Positions 1 through 9,208 of a stretch of 64,000 nt of DNA are shown piece by piece. The stretch is from Exiguobacterium aestuarii (GTDB taxonomy: Bacteria > Bacillota > Bacilli > Exiguobacteriales > Exiguobacteriaceae), in assembly GCF_020171655.1 (NCBI RefSeq), contig NZ_JAIVAC010000001.1:1860001-1924000 (forward strand), read 5' to 3'. Made by a program: the position numbers and the translations under genes. Position 1 is the first letter of the stretch; every line of letters starts with the position of its first letter. Under the pieces are notes generated by a model, which saw nothing but the letters and a program-made list of their open reading frames with translations, was not told the origin of the DNA and ran no database searches.

Positions 1-189
1 ATACGGGCTGTATTCTTCAAGGCCGATCGACACTTCACGAATCCGGTTCGGACCGAAACGTGAACCCGGACGGAAACTGACCGTCCAGTCCATCGGCATT
101 CCGTAAAGAACCGTCTTCGCCTCTGTCACCTCTGGGAGACTGGCGATAAACACTTTACCTGAGTATGCTTCATCAAAACGTTTAATCAT
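1..189 (-). CDS. speB: agmatinase, N-terminal fragment
   Basis: Only the first 63 codons lie in the window; the gene runs off the left edge. The visible start reads [20 protein letters not shown] and continues with [18 protein letters not shown], the N-terminal pattern of the ureohydrolase family, in which agmatinase splits agmatine into putrescine and urea. The metal-binding motifs are outside the window. The start codon overlaps the speE stop codon as ATGA, so the two genes form one operon making putrescine and then spermidine. The name rests on this N-terminus and on the speE-speB order known from Bacillus subtilis. Confidence 0.85.
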   Translation of the reverse strand, partial: MIKRFDEAYSGKVFIASLPEVTEAKTVLYGMPMDWTVSFRPGSRFGPNRIREVSIGLEEYSPY

Positions 190-1025
190 TTTGTCAAATC
201 CTCCACGAATTTTGGAAGGACGAACGCCGCGTTGTGAAGCTTCGGCGTGTAGTATTTTGTTTCGATGTCATGGAAACGCTCAGCCGATACTTGTTCCGGA
301 TCGTATTTCTTCGAACCGATTGTGAACGTCCACATCCCGCTCGGATACGTCGGAACGTTCGCCGTGTACAATTTCGTGATCGGGAAGATTTCCTTCACGT
401 CACGTTGAACCGTTTGAATGAGTTCTGGTGTGAACCACGGGTTATCCGTTTGTGCGACAAAGATGCCATCCTCTTTGAGCGCTTTCGAGATGCCTGCATA
501 GAATCCTTTTGTGAAGAGGTTCGCTGCTGGCCCAACTGGTTCTGTCGAGTCGACCATGATGACGTCGTACTCGTTCTCTGATTTCGCAATATGCATGAAA
601 CCGTCACCGACGATGACTTCAACACGTGGGTTATCAAGTTCACCGGCAATGTTCGGCAAGTATTTCTTCGAATATTCAATGACTTTCCCGTCAATATCAA
701 CGAGAACTGCCTTTTCAACTGATGGGTGTTTCATGATTTCACGGATGACACCGCCGTCTCCCCCACCGACTACAAGCACATGCTTTGGATTCGGGTGTGT
801 AAAGAGTGGGACGTGTGCGACCATCTCGTGATAGACGAATTCGTCCTTATCCGTCGTCATGACCATCCCGTCAAGTAACAACATCGTTCCGAACTCGTCC
901 GTTTCGACCATTTCTAGTCGTTGAAACTCCGTTTGTTCGCTCTCATAAACGTGGTTTACACGGAACGTGATCCCGTAATCTTCTGTTTGGTGCTCCGTAA
1001 ACCATAATTTTAATTTTTGGTCCAT
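186..1025 (-). CDS. speE: spermidine synthase (polyamine aminopropyltransferase)
   Basis: Cytoplasmic enzyme that moves an aminopropyl group from decarboxylated S-adenosylmethionine to putrescine. The 279-residue protein has the expected family length. It shows the nucleotide-binding glycine motif VVGGGDGG at about residues 85-92, the acidic VDID strand near 109-112 and the catalytic VDSTEP segment near 158-163. I chose the ATG at 1025 because AAAGGGG sits 7-8 bases upstream; the reading frame stays open further upstream but that part has no family likeness. The stop overlaps the speB start by four bases. By-product methylthioadenosine feeds the methionine salvage genes found later in this window. 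Confidence 0.95.
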   Translation of the reverse strand: MDQKLKLWFTEHQTEDYGITFRVNHVYESEQTEFQRLEMVETDEFGTMLLLDGMVMTTDKDEFVYHEMVAHVPLFTHPNPKHVLVVGGGDGGVIREIMKHPSVEKAVLVDIDGKVIEYSKKYLPNIAGELDNPRVEVIVGDGFMHIAKSENEYDVIMVDSTEPVGPAANLFTKGFYAGISKALKEDGIFVAQTDNPWFTPELIQTVQRDVKEIFPITKLYTANVPTYPSGMWTFTIGSKKYDPEQVSAERFHDIETKYYTPKLHNAAFVLPKFVEDLTK

Positions 1026-1226
1026 CGATAGAACCCCTTTCTGTTCAAAAAGTTGTTCGTATGCGAGTGGCGTTTTGAGGCGCTTCTTAATCATACGATA
1101 GGAAGTATACAAAACCTGTACCCATTTTGCACGAATTTTTTGAAGAATGGTTCCTGAATGTGAGTTTTTTGTGAGACGTGACCGATATACTGAATGAACC
1201 AATTTTGAATGGAAAGGTGGAATAGT

Positions 1227-2165
1227 ATGTGGTCACCCTGCGCTTCTTGTAATACAACAATTCCTTTGATTGCTCAAGGGTCACTCGTCACAACATTTAA
1301 GGAATACCCGTATACATCTTTTGAAGAACTAGATGTACTTCTCTCGCAAGCAAATGGAACGGTATACTGTGTCGATCCTGCATCGAACCGTCAGACCCCG
1401 CCGCTTGAGGTCGAAGTATTAAAGGATCAGCTTGCCAATCGGCACATCATTGAACAGATTCAGCACGGCACGTTCGAGAGTCATCTCCAGCCAATCATCT
1501 TCCTCGATTCTACGGAAACGTTCGGGTACGAGGCACTTCTCCGTAGCGGTGCCAACATCTCGCCTTATGATTTATTCCGGACGGCAAACCGTTTCGGTCT
1601 TCATTCCAAGCTCGATCAGCGGGCTCGCGCTGAGGCGATTAAAGCGACGTATGAAGTCATCGCCCCTCATCAAAAGACATTCATCAACTTCTTACCCTCA
1701 ACGATTTACAACCCGGACTATTGTTTGCAGCATACGTTCGACATCATCGACCGATATCAACTTAGTCCGGACCGCTTCATCTTTGAAGTCGTGGAGACGG
1801 AGAAGGTACATGACGTCGATCATCTCCAACACGTCTTTTCGACATATAAAAAGCGGGGGATGCAAGTTGCGCTAGACGACGTCGGTGCAGGTTTCTCGAC
1901 CATCGACATGTTGAAGCGACTCGAACCGGACTATGTCAAAATCGACCGCTCGTATGTTTCATTTTGTGACGAGGATGCCGAAAAGCGGGATTTCCTCAAA
2001 AAAGTGCGTGCGTTGACCCACTCGATGGGCATCACACTTCTCGCTGAAGGTGTCGAGCGCATCGAAGAGGCGGATGTGTGTCGTGAACTCGGATTCGACT
2101 TGGCCCAAGGGTATTTCTTCGGAAAACCGGCTCCTGCGAAAGAGCACGTCATCAAAACAGCATAA
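1227..2165 (+). CDS. EAL-domain cyclic-di-GMP phosphodiesterase
   Basis: 312-residue protein with a short N-terminal region and a complete EAL domain from about residue 75. EAL enzymes hydrolyse cyclic di-GMP to pGpG. Catalytic-type residues are present: E102 in the EALLR motif, N154, E187, the D217-D218 pair in ALDDVGAG, K238 in VKID, E274 in LLAEGVE and Q294 in AQGYFFGKP, so I expect an active enzyme. No GGDEF, PAS or membrane segment is seen. Residues 5-8 are CASC, a possible thiol or metal site. The ATG at 1227 is preferred because AAGGTGG lies six bases before it. It is monocistronic, closed by a terminator. Confidence 0.9.
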   Translation: MWSPCASCNTTIPLIAQGSLVTTFKEYPYTSFEELDVLLSQANGTVYCVDPASNRQTPPLEVEVLKDQLANRHIIEQIQHGTFESHLQPIIFLDSTETFGYEALLRSGANISPYDLFRTANRFGLHSKLDQRARAEAIKATYEVIAPHQKTFINFLPSTIYNPDYCLQHTFDIIDRYQLSPDRFIFEVVETEKVHDVDHLQHVFSTYKKRGMQVALDDVGAGFSTIDMLKRLEPDYVKIDRSYVSFCDEDAEKRDFLKKVRALTHSMGITLLAEGVERIEEADVCRELGFDLAQGYFFGKPAPAKEHVIKTA

Positions 2166-2182
2166 GTACGTTTCTTCATTCC

Positions 2183-2222
2183 AAGTGTGGGCATCGACGT
2201 TATCGAGTGTCCGCACTTTTTT
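2183..2222 (+). terminator. terminator after the EAL gene
   Basis: Inverted repeat AAGTGTGGGCA / TGTCCGCACTT followed by TTTT, just downstream of the EAL stop codon. Confidence 0.75.
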
Positions 2223-2354
2223 GTTTTTCGTATGAAGCGGTTGTCGCTTTCATCACTTCGATACGGTTTCATCGTTTTTTAGGTTTCGGTCTGAGGTGTT
2301 CAGGAGATAGCATATTATAGAAGGTCGACGCGAGCGAAAGAGGTGGAGATGTAG

Positions 2355-3539
2355 ATGAAATCATGGATTGTCAGTGGCTATGCCATCGTACTCGGAATCA
2401 TCATCGGCTTAGTGAGTTGGCTCTTTTTATCCGTTGTTTATAAAGGCATACACGTTGTGTGGCATACGGTACCTGAGCAATTTATTTTTCCGTTTTATGT
2501 GTTTCTCGTACCGGTCATCGCCGGGGTATGCATCGGTCTGTTGCAACGTCGGTATGGGCGAATGCCCCGTCTCATGCCTGAGGTGTTAGAAGAACGAAAA
2601 GGAACGGGGCGCATTGACTATCGTTTGATCGGATTTACGACGTTGACCGCCCTCCTCGTTCTCATTGGAGGAGCAAGTCTCGGCCCCGAGGCCGCGCTCG
2701 TCGGCATCGTCGGCGGACTCACGACATGGTTCTCAGAGCGCATCCGTCACGTCCGTCAAGAATTAGCGGAATTGCAAGAAGTCGGTCATGCCGTCGTACT
2801 CGGGATCGTCTTCAACGCGCCACTCTTTGGTGCCATTGCGGCGGAAGAAAGCGAGCAGAAAAAGCAACCGATGCTGAACCTGCTTGCGACACTCGCCGGA
2901 ATCGGGACGTTTTATTTACTCAATCAACTTGACGAACGTCCACCGTTCATCATTAAGTTCCCTGCGATTGAAAGTGTCCAGATTGATTGGACGATGTTAT
3001 TCATTATTCTTGGCGGCATGGTTCTCGGCTGGCTTTACTTGGTCAGTGAACATGCATTGATGCGGCTCTTCTCAAACGTGCCTATTCTACTCCTCACAAC
3101 GCTCGGCGGCGTCGGGATTGGAATCATGGCTCTTCTTTATCCGAACCTCCTCTTCTCTGGAGAAGAAACGATTCTCGAATATGCAGAAGACTGGCAACTC
3201 ATCCCGCTATACACTCTTCTTCTCTACAGCGTGTTAAAACTGCTCTTTACGGCATTCTGTCTAGCGTCCGGCTGGCGCGGTGGTCATATTTATCCGCTCC
3301 TCTTCTCTTCGTTCACACTCGGTTATTTTTTCAGTCTCTTGTTCGAACTCGATATGACATTTTCAGTCGTTCTGACGACGAGCGCTTTACTCGCCACGGC
3401 GATGCGACAACCGTTGGCCATCATCGTGTTGCTCGTGCTCTTTTTCCCACCGAATAGTTGGCTCTATGTATTCGCGGTCGTGGCAATCGTTTCTAAAATT
3501 CCACTTCCCTCATTCATCCATCCGCCAGTGAAAGCTTGA
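2355..3539 (+). CDS. CLC-family chloride channel or H+/anion exchanger-like protein
   Basis: 394-residue integral membrane protein with around ten hydrophobic segments. The motif GGASLGPEAA at about residues 105-114 and GWRGGHIYP at 306-314 correspond to the conserved anion-pathway motifs of CLC channels and transporters. It is shorter than typical bacterial ClcA and its first motif is the GPEA variant seen in many Firmicutes homologues, so selectivity (chloride, fluoride or other) cannot be told. No C-terminal CBS domain is present. The GAGGTGGAGA ribosome-binding site supports the ATG start. It is followed by an unknown membrane protein and cardiolipin synthase on the same strand, but gaps suggest separate units. 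Confidence 0.85.
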   Translation: MKSWIVSGYAIVLGIIIGLVSWLFLSVVYKGIHVVWHTVPEQFIFPFYVFLVPVIAGVCIGLLQRRYGRMPRLMPEVLEERKGTGRIDYRLIGFTTLTALLVLIGGASLGPEAALVGIVGGLTTWFSERIRHVRQELAELQEVGHAVVLGIVFNAPLFGAIAAEESEQKKQPMLNLLATLAGIGTFYLLNQLDERPPFIIKFPAIESVQIDWTMLFIILGGMVLGWLYLVSEHALMRLFSNVPILLLTTLGGVGIGIMALLYPNLLFSGEETILEYAEDWQLIPLYTLLLYSVLKLLFTAFCLASGWRGGHIYPLLFSSFTLGYFFSLLFELDMTFSVVLTTSALLATAMRQPLAIIVLLVLFFPPNSWLYVFAVVAIVSKIPLPSFIHPPVKA

Positions 3540-3604
3540 TTTTAGATGTTGAAAAAAGGGTAATGGATGTATAGTTATGCAATCTGTCGAAAGGAGGAAC
3601 GGTT

Positions 3605-3955
3605 GTGAGCGAATACGAAATGGCCATTGAAAACCTAATTGACGCAGTTAGCTCGGATTGGATTAGCATCATTTTAGCTATTTTAGTCGTGATTATGGGG
3701 ATTGTCGTTTTCATCTACGTCGTCATGACAATCGTCGACATGTTTTTATCCAAGGACATCGTCTGGGGAATCGTTGAAGTCATCGCTCTATTCGTAGGAC
3801 TGGCAGTGCTCTTGTCCGTCTTCTATTACTGGAATCGAAATCGGGTCAAAGCACAGTTCGGTCTCTTCCTCGTCTTGTTCTCTCTCGCAGTAAATGTGTA
3901 CTTCTTCGTTCGTTATGCGGACGAAATTAACGCTGTCCTGAACAGCGTTTACTAA
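3605..3955 (+). CDS. small three-helix membrane protein of unknown function
   Basis: 116 residues with three clear hydrophobic stretches at about 20-45, 54-76 and 84-103. I recognise no family. The GTG start follows a strong AAAGGAGG site at 3590-3597 at good spacing, and a terminator lies just after the stop, so the gene is well supported. It starts 65 bases after the CLC-like gene and could be cotranscribed with it, since no terminator is seen between them. A membrane accessory role is only a guess. Confidence 0.75.
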   Translation: MSEYEMAIENLIDAVSSDWISIILAILVVIMGIVVFIYVVMTIVDMFLSKDIVWGIVEVIALFVGLAVLLSVFYYWNRNRVKAQFGLFLVLFSLAVNVYFFVRYADEINAVLNSVY

Positions 3956-3983
3956 AAAACGAGGGGAATCTCCCCTCGTTTTC
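3956..3983 (+). terminator. terminator after the small membrane protein
   Basis: Perfect stem AACGAGGGGA / TCCCCTCGTT with a three-base loop, followed by TTTTC. Confidence 0.85.
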
Positions 3984-4010
3984 ATCGTTCATGGAAAGGT
4001 GGTGTTTCCT

Positions 4011-5531
4011 TTGAAACGTCGCGTCATTCAACTCATCATCATGATCCTCAGCGTCATTTTGCTCGTCGGTCTCTTGTTTTGGCTCGATATCCTCATTCCC
4101 GTATTAATCGGGATTGCCATCGTCGCACCGCTCGTCGTCGGTTGGCAGATTTTATTTGACCAAGTACAGCCCCAAGGGAAGCTCGCCTGGTTATTGACCG
4201 TATTCTTCATCCCGTTCATCGGCGTCTTGGCATGGGTCATGTTCGGCCGTACGCCGCGTCGCCATCGACGCTTTAAACGAACATCGTCAGAAATCCGGAT
4301 GCTAAAACAAGCGATCGAGAGTGAAAAAATCGAGACTTCTCCTGATATCGTGTCTGCTTATCCGTTGACACGGACACTTGAAAAATTAGGAGCAAGCGGT
4401 GCGGACGCTCACACGTCGACAACTCTCCTCGTCAACGGCGAAGAAAAGTTCGAGGCGTTATTAGATGCCATCAACAGTGCGACCGACCATATCCACATTC
4501 AATACTATCTATTTAGAACCGATGAGATTTCATTAAAGGTCCGAGATGCACTCATCCAAAAATCAAATGAGAACGTCATCGTTCGCTTTTTATATGACGG
4601 ACTCGGTAGCCAAGAAATCGGGGAAGACTTTATCCAGCCGTTACAGGAATCCCGTGTCCACGTCCAAGCGTTCGATCCGGTCCTGCACCCTTATCTCGTC
4701 TTCAATGCCAACTTCCGCAACCATCAAAAACTGATTGTCGTGGATGGACGAATCGCGCTAACAGGCGGGTTGAACGTCGGTGATGAATATCTCGGAAAAA
4801 ATGAGAAGCTCGGTTTCTGGCGTGACACGCATCTACGTCTCGAAGGTCCGCTTGTCCGAGAACTCCAACAGCTCTTTGTCGAGAACTGGTTATATGCGGG
4901 ACAAGGGACAATCGATGAGACGTGGGACCTATTCGCAGATGAAGAGCATCTCTCTCAGTACTTTGTGAATGAACCGAAAGGACAAAACGGGGCGACACAA
5001 CTGCTCGTCACGTCACCGGGTAAAGACGTGACGATTCGTGACGGGTTGATGCGTCTGTTGATGGAGGCAAAAGAGTCGATCTGGCTCACCACCCCATACC
5101 TCGTTCCTCCACCTGAACTGTTGGCGATTCTCGAAGTCGCAGGTCGTAGCGGCATTGATGTGCGCATCGTCGTACCGGGCAAGGGAGACGAATGGTTCAG
5201 CTTCCATGCGACCGAGTATTATTTCGAACAGCTGTTGAAGCGGAACATTAAAATTTATAAATACAATCGCCATTTCATCCATGCGAAAACGCTCCTGATC
5301 GATGGCAAAGTTGCCCTCGTCGGGTCAGCCAACTTCGACTTCCGGAGTATGTTTCTGAATCACGAGATGATGATCGCCCAATTCGATACGACGTCGATCC
5401 AACAACTTCACGAAGCCTTTTTAAAAGATTTTGAAGAATCGATTTTAATCGACTGGGCTGTGTTACGGAAGAAAACGACTGGTAAGCGTTTCGTCGAGGC
5501 GTTTTGTCATATCTTCTCGCCTCTTCTCTGA
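4011..5531 (+). CDS. cls: cardiolipin synthase
   Basis: Phospholipase-D superfamily membrane enzyme that joins two phosphatidylglycerols into cardiolipin and glycerol. Two N-terminal transmembrane segments (about residues 8-25 and 27-77 as hydrophobic clusters) are followed by two PLD catalytic motifs: H238-x-K240-x4-D245 in HQKLIVVDG and H424-x-K426-x4-D431 in HAKTLLIDG. At 506 residues it fits the family. I prefer the TTG at 4011 because AAAGGTGG sits about nine bases upstream; the GTG at 3999 lies inside that site. The 3' end overlaps the convergent TVP38-type gene by 25 bases. Confidence 0.93.
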   Translation: MKRRVIQLIIMILSVILLVGLLFWLDILIPVLIGIAIVAPLVVGWQILFDQVQPQGKLAWLLTVFFIPFIGVLAWVMFGRTPRRHRRFKRTSSEIRMLKQAIESEKIETSPDIVSAYPLTRTLEKLGASGADAHTSTTLLVNGEEKFEALLDAINSATDHIHIQYYLFRTDEISLKVRDALIQKSNENVIVRFLYDGLGSQEIGEDFIQPLQESRVHVQAFDPVLHPYLVFNANFRNHQKLIVVDGRIALTGGLNVGDEYLGKNEKLGFWRDTHLRLEGPLVRELQQLFVENWLYAGQGTIDETWDLFADEEHLSQYFVNEPKGQNGATQLLVTSPGKDVTIRDGLMRLLMEAKESIWLTTPYLVPPPELLAILEVAGRSGIDVRIVVPGKGDEWFSFHATEYYFEQLLKRNIKIYKYNRHFIHAKTLLIDGKVALVGSANFDFRSMFLNHEMMIAQFDTTSIQQLHEAFLKDFEESILIDWAVLRKKTTGKRFVEAFCHIFSPLL

Positions 5532-6040
5532 CGCATTCGCCAGACAAGATAAGAAACTCCGACGAGACCGACCAAGAACAATTGCCATCCGACCGTCAAT
5601 TGCATCGCTGCCGTCACCGCCAGCCCTTCCATGATGAGGGCAGGCACTTTCCCAATCGTACTTGCGACCGCAAATGAGGCGAGTGTCATACGACTGAACG
5701 CTGCCGATAACGTGACGAGTCCAGACGGTACGAACGGCATGAGACGCATGCCAAGGACGAGAAACCAGGCCTCGGCTCCATCGGACTCCCGGAGGCGTTG
5801 AAATCGGCCACCGTCCGGGGACGTGTAACGATGCAACGCTTTTCGGTAAAGGATGAAACTGACGATGGCGCCAACCGCCTCTCCAACAATCGATACGAGT
5901 ATGCCCGGCACAAGACCGAGGACACTCACGTTGATTGCGGTCAAAAAAGCACTCGGGAGGACCCCAGCGACCGCAATGACACTATTCAGTAAAACACTGA
6001 CGATTAAAAATAAGGGGAGCGGGAGCAGTTCCCATTCCAT
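5507..6040 (-). CDS. TVP38/TMEM64 (VTT) family membrane protein
   Basis: 177-residue integral membrane protein with four or five hydrophobic segments. The stretch GILVSIVGEAVGAIVSFILY near residues 47-66 and the later GMRLMPFVPSG are typical of the VTT (SNARE-associated) family, which includes DedA-like and TVP38 proteins; some family members are implicated in lipid scrambling, but no substrate can be assigned here. The ATG at 6040 is preferred over an upstream GTG because AAAGAG is better placed for it. It converges on and overlaps the end of cls, an intriguing but possibly chance link between two membrane-lipid genes. Confidence 0.8.
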   Translation of the reverse strand: MEWELLPLPLFLIVSVLLNSVIAVAGVLPSAFLTAINVSVLGLVPGILVSIVGEAVGAIVSFILYRKALHRYTSPDGGRFQRLRESDGAEAWFLVLGMRLMPFVPSGLVTLSAAFSRMTLASFAVASTIGKVPALIMEGLAVTAAMQLTVGWQLFLVGLVGVSYLVWRMRQRRGEKI

Positions 6041-6065
6041 AACGATCACTCTTTCTCTTCACAAA

Positions 6066-6099
6066 ATAAGGGCCATGACGCACTTGTCATGGCCCTTTA
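6066..6099 (-). terminator. terminator of the dicarboxylate symporter gene
   Basis: Perfect stem AAGGGCCATGAC / GTCATGGCCCTT; read on the minus strand it is followed by ATTTTGT. It lies between the symporter and the TVP38-type gene. Confidence 0.75.
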
Positions 6100-6104
6100 C
6101 TATA

Positions 6105-7382
6105 TCATAGCGATGATGAAGAGGTCGCGCCTGCTTCATCCCACGAGTCTTCGTCGACTGGTGGTAAATGTTTTTCTTCCAATTTCGAAACGACAACCGC
6201 ACATGCCGCATCCCCCGTGATGTTGACAGATGTGCGAAGCATATCGAGAATACGGTCGACCCCGATAATGAGGGCAATTCCCTCTACCGGCAAGTTGACC
6301 GACTGAAGGACGAGCGCAAGCATGACAAGCCCGACTCCTGGTACACCCGCTGTCCCGATTGAAGCGAGGACCGCCGTAATGACGACTGTCAACAATTGAG
6401 TCATTGTTAAATCAGACGCGAATACTTGCGCGATGAAGATGGTTGCAACACCTTGCATGATGGCTGTTCCGTCCATGTTGACCGTTGCCCCGAGTGGTTG
6501 CACGAACGACGAAATCGAACGTGGCACACCGAGTTTTCTCTGTGCGACTTCCATCGATACCGGAAGCGTCGCATTCGACGAAGATGTCGAGAATGCGAAT
6601 GTCATCGCCTCATAGAAGTTTTTGAAGAAGAACACTGGGCTCATCTTTCCGATGAAGTAAACGGCTGCCCCGTATACAATCGTTGCGTGTAAGAAGAGCG
6701 TCAAGACAACTGCGATCATATACCATGCCATCGCGACGACCGCATCGAGACCGATACCTCCAATCGCCGAAGCAATCAATGCGAATGCACCGTATGGCGC
6801 GAGCTTCATGACGATATGGATGAGGTACATCATGATGCGATCACCTTGTTTGACGAATTGACGCCATGTCTTCGCCTTGTCCCCAAGGGCGATTAACGCA
6901 AATCCAATCAATGCTGCAAAGACGATGATTTGAAGCATGTTTCCTTCAGCGAGTGCCGTAATCGGATTCGTTGGAATCATATTGACGAATGTCTGTACGA
7001 TATTTGAAGAATCCTCGGTCGCTGTTGACTCAAATTCAAGACCTGTTGTTTGGAAGTCCCCACGTTCCCCTGGTTGTAGGACAGATGCGACGCCCATCGC
7101 CAACATAATCGCAAGTGCTGTCGTCGCTAAGAAGAACAAAATCGATTTCGTCCCGACCCGACCTAGCTCTTTCGGGTCCCCGAGACCCATGACGCCTAAA
7201 ATAATCGAGAAGAAGACAATCGGCACGACTAACATTTTAATTAAATTCAAAAAGATCGTTCCGATTGGAGATAAAATATACGGATTCACAATCTCATAAA
7301 TTGAATCCGGCAATCCCGCCAATCCGAGACCAACTACAACACCTAGCGCGAGACCGATTAAGATTTTTTTCGTTTCGCTCAT
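6105..7382 (-). CDS. sodium/proton:dicarboxylate (glutamate/aspartate-type) symporter
   Basis: 425-residue carrier of the DAACS family, which takes up C4-dicarboxylates or acidic amino acids with Na+ or H+. N-terminal helices are followed by the LNLIKMLVVPIVFFSI helix; the STSSSNATLPVS serine-rich re-entrant loop lies near residue 265 and NMDGTAIMQG near 300, both substrate-site hallmarks, and NITGDAACAVVV near 390 carries the ligand-binding Asp region. I cannot separate glutamate (GltT/GltP) from dicarboxylate (DctP) specificity. RBS AAAGGGTGATACG precedes the ATG. It has its own promoter and terminator. Confidence 0.9.
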   Translation of the reverse strand: MSETKKILIGLALGVVVGLGLAGLPDSIYEIVNPYILSPIGTIFLNLIKMLVVPIVFFSIILGVMGLGDPKELGRVGTKSILFFLATTALAIMLAMGVASVLQPGERGDFQTTGLEFESTATEDSSNIVQTFVNMIPTNPITALAEGNMLQIIVFAALIGFALIALGDKAKTWRQFVKQGDRIMMYLIHIVMKLAPYGAFALIASAIGGIGLDAVVAMAWYMIAVVLTLFLHATIVYGAAVYFIGKMSPVFFFKNFYEAMTFAFSTSSSNATLPVSMEVAQRKLGVPRSISSFVQPLGATVNMDGTAIMQGVATIFIAQVFASDLTMTQLLTVVITAVLASIGTAGVPGVGLVMLALVLQSVNLPVEGIALIIGVDRILDMLRTSVNITGDAACAVVVSKLEEKHLPPVDEDSWDEAGATSSSSL

Positions 7383-7415
7383 CGTATCACCCTTTCTTTA
7401 TTTCACAATGTAGTC

Positions 7416-7445
7416 AGTATATCATAATACTGAATTTTCATACAA
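7416..7445 (-). promoter_or_regulatory. sigma-A type promoter of the symporter gene
   Basis: Minus-strand TTGTAT (7440-7445), 18-base spacer, TATACT (7416-7421), about 35 bases before the start codon. Confidence 0.6.
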
Positions 7446-7502
7446 TTACAAATGAATATCTCTTCAGTTACATAATTTCCTTTTACTCCCAAAAATGCGA
7501 AA

Positions 7503-7541
7503 CAAAAAAGATTGGAGACGAAAAAATCGTCCAATCTTTTT
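7503..7541 (-). terminator. terminator of ywhD
   Basis: Stem AAAGATTGGA / TCCAATCTTT ending in TTTTTTG on the minus strand; it overlaps the ywhD stop codon. Confidence 0.8.
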
Positions 7542-8043
7542 ACTCGGCACCTAAGCGCTCGAGCTCTGCATGAAGTTCTGTCGAGTTCGTCCAAATTTCC
7601 GGGCGATGTTCTTGCAAGAAATTCGCCAATACGTCGCGGGAAGGAGCGTCCATCATGTCGATTAAAATCCGACCCTTCAACGATTTGTCCATTTGATTGA
7701 CGTGATAAGGCAATAACTTATAGCCTCGTCTCGCTTCGACATCTACCAACATGTCACATGCCGCGACGCCGCCATAGTAAAAGCCTTCTCGTTTTCGACC
7801 GACCGTCACCCAAACGATCCAATACGGTTTCCCGTTCGGTACCGCTTCTTGGTCCGTCAAAAACTTGATTCGCTTCTCGATGGCAGACTTGGCGTGCATC
7901 GCACCCATATCGATTGTCGCCGTGCCCGCCTCGACATCGATGATGACCGGGGACATGTTATTTAAACTAAGCGAACCGACACCAAAACCGCCGTGTCCGT
8001 CCGTCGCGTCGTCTGAAATGATATTAAAATTAATGTCTTTCAT
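7540..8043 (-). CDS. ywhD: YwhD family protein
   Basis: 167-residue protein that closely resembles my recollection of Bacillus subtilis YwhD, with the conserved stretches DGHGGFGVGSLSLNNMSPVI, DMGAMHAKSAIE and PNGKPYWIVWVTV. The biochemical function of this family is not established. The ATG at 8043 is chosen because GGAGGGTGG lies just before it; the frame is open for another 50 codons upstream but that part overlaps the neighbouring promoter region and has no family likeness. In B. subtilis ywhD sits near speE and speB; here that neighbourhood is loosely kept. Confidence 0.85.
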   Translation of the reverse strand: MKDINFNIISDDATDGHGGFGVGSLSLNNMSPVIIDVEAGTATIDMGAMHAKSAIEKRIKFLTDQEAVPNGKPYWIVWVTVGRKREGFYYGGVAACDMLVDVEARRGYKLLPYHVNQMDKSLKGRILIDMMDAPSRDVLANFLQEHRPEIWTNSTELHAELERLGAE

Positions 8044-8098
8044 GTTCCACCCTCCCTCTCTACTGTACACAATGATATAGGATGGTGGCAATCCCGAG

Positions 8099-9148
8099 TC
8101 ACGTCCAATCGATTTGGAAACGTCCACCAGGTCCGATATGTTGAACGAGCGTGCGGTCCATTTCAATGACCCGACCGATGACGTTGACCCGTTCATCTGC
8201 CGGCAAATCTCGCTTCGTCACTTGCAGTTCTCCCGCATAACGCCCATATCGTTCGTTGTCCATCGTGATGCTACCGAGCAGTCGTTCTTTTGTATTTCGC
8301 GATTGAATCAAATGGCCGCCTGGTCGTCCGTAAGCTCTCGATTCAACCGAACGAATGACATTTCGGGCTGGGTCCATCCGGTTCGTATGCAGTGTCGGTA
8401 ATGAATCGAAACGGTACTCTGAAGTTGCACGAAGGACGATGATTGCTTCATCGTACGCCTGAAATTGTCGTATCGCCTGATTGGACACGCGCGGGTCACC
8501 AATCAAAATTCGGTCGACCGTGGCTTGTAAATCGATGTAACACGAAAGCGGAGACTGATGGCGGTGCGCCTCGAGTGTCGGTAACGTCTCATGAAGCGGA
8601 CCACGTAATTGTTCATCTCCAGGGATGAACGCCTGCACCTTGATTCCTTGCGCATGTAACCAAGCGTTTCTCTCGTCAAACCAGGAGCGGTCGAGCCCCG
8701 TCTCAGGACGAGGATAAAAGTTATGCCATGCTTCGACGTGGTCACGTCGTAGCCCTTGTCGCAACATCTCTTCAAACTCTGTTTCCGTGAGTGTACTAGC
8801 ATTGAGTGCGACCATCATATGTCGTGACAAGTCGGCCACTTGTTTCGTTGTGACGCCATAATCGACACGTAGCCCTGTGACGCCCCACTCTAACAATGTA
8901 TGGGCATCATCCCAGCCTTTCCCGAGTGCCTGTAAAGATGACGGGGCGATGTCTGCCACGAGTTCCATATCCAGACGTCTTGCCAATTCTCCTAACTGCT
9001 GGAGTCGTCCTGTATATAACGTCGAATCGTCTTCCGGAATATGAAGCGACGTGAAAATGCTCGTGAACCCGCTCTCTCGCATGCGTTCGATCCAATCAAT
9101 AGACGCAGACGTCAGTTCCTCACTTAAGTAAACAGAAATCCCTCTCAT
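8099..9148 (-). CDS. mupG: 6-phospho-N-acetylmuramidase, DUF871 family
   Basis: 349 residues with an N-terminal TIM-barrel pattern (MRGISVYLSEEL, SIFTSLHIPEDD, LVADIAPSSL, GLRVDYG) and a smaller C-terminal domain, matching the DUF871 family. Staphylococcus aureus MupG, of this family, hydrolyses MurNAc-6-phosphate-GlcNAc after its uptake by MurP. The gene lies directly after murQ and murP, the same set of genes as in S. aureus, which supports the assignment. A GAGGAGGG site precedes the ATG. A hairpin with a T-run separates it from murP, so its expression may be reduced or processed relative to murP. Confidence 0.87.
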   Translation of the reverse strand: MRGISVYLSEELTSASIDWIERMRESGFTSIFTSLHIPEDDSTLYTGRLQQLGELARRLDMELVADIAPSSLQALGKGWDDAHTLLEWGVTGLRVDYGVTTKQVADLSRHMMVALNASTLTETEFEEMLRQGLRRDHVEAWHNFYPRPETGLDRSWFDERNAWLHAQGIKVQAFIPGDEQLRGPLHETLPTLEAHRHQSPLSCYIDLQATVDRILIGDPRVSNQAIRQFQAYDEAIIVLRATSEYRFDSLPTLHTNRMDPARNVIRSVESRAYGRPGGHLIQSRNTKERLLGSITMDNERYGRYAGELQVTKRDLPADERVNVIGRVIEMDRTLVQHIGPGGRFQIDWT

Positions 9149-9175
9149 CTATTTCCCTCCTCACAAAACGTATAG

Positions 9176-9205
9176 AAAAAGATGACTCGACCGAGCCATC
9201 TTTGT
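9176..9205 (-). terminator. hairpin between murP and mupG, possibly a leaky terminator
   Basis: Minus-strand stem AAAGATG-CTCG / CGAG-CATCTTT followed by TTTCT. No clear promoter is seen between it and mupG, so mupG probably depends on read-through. Confidence 0.55.
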
Positions 9206-9208
9206 TTG

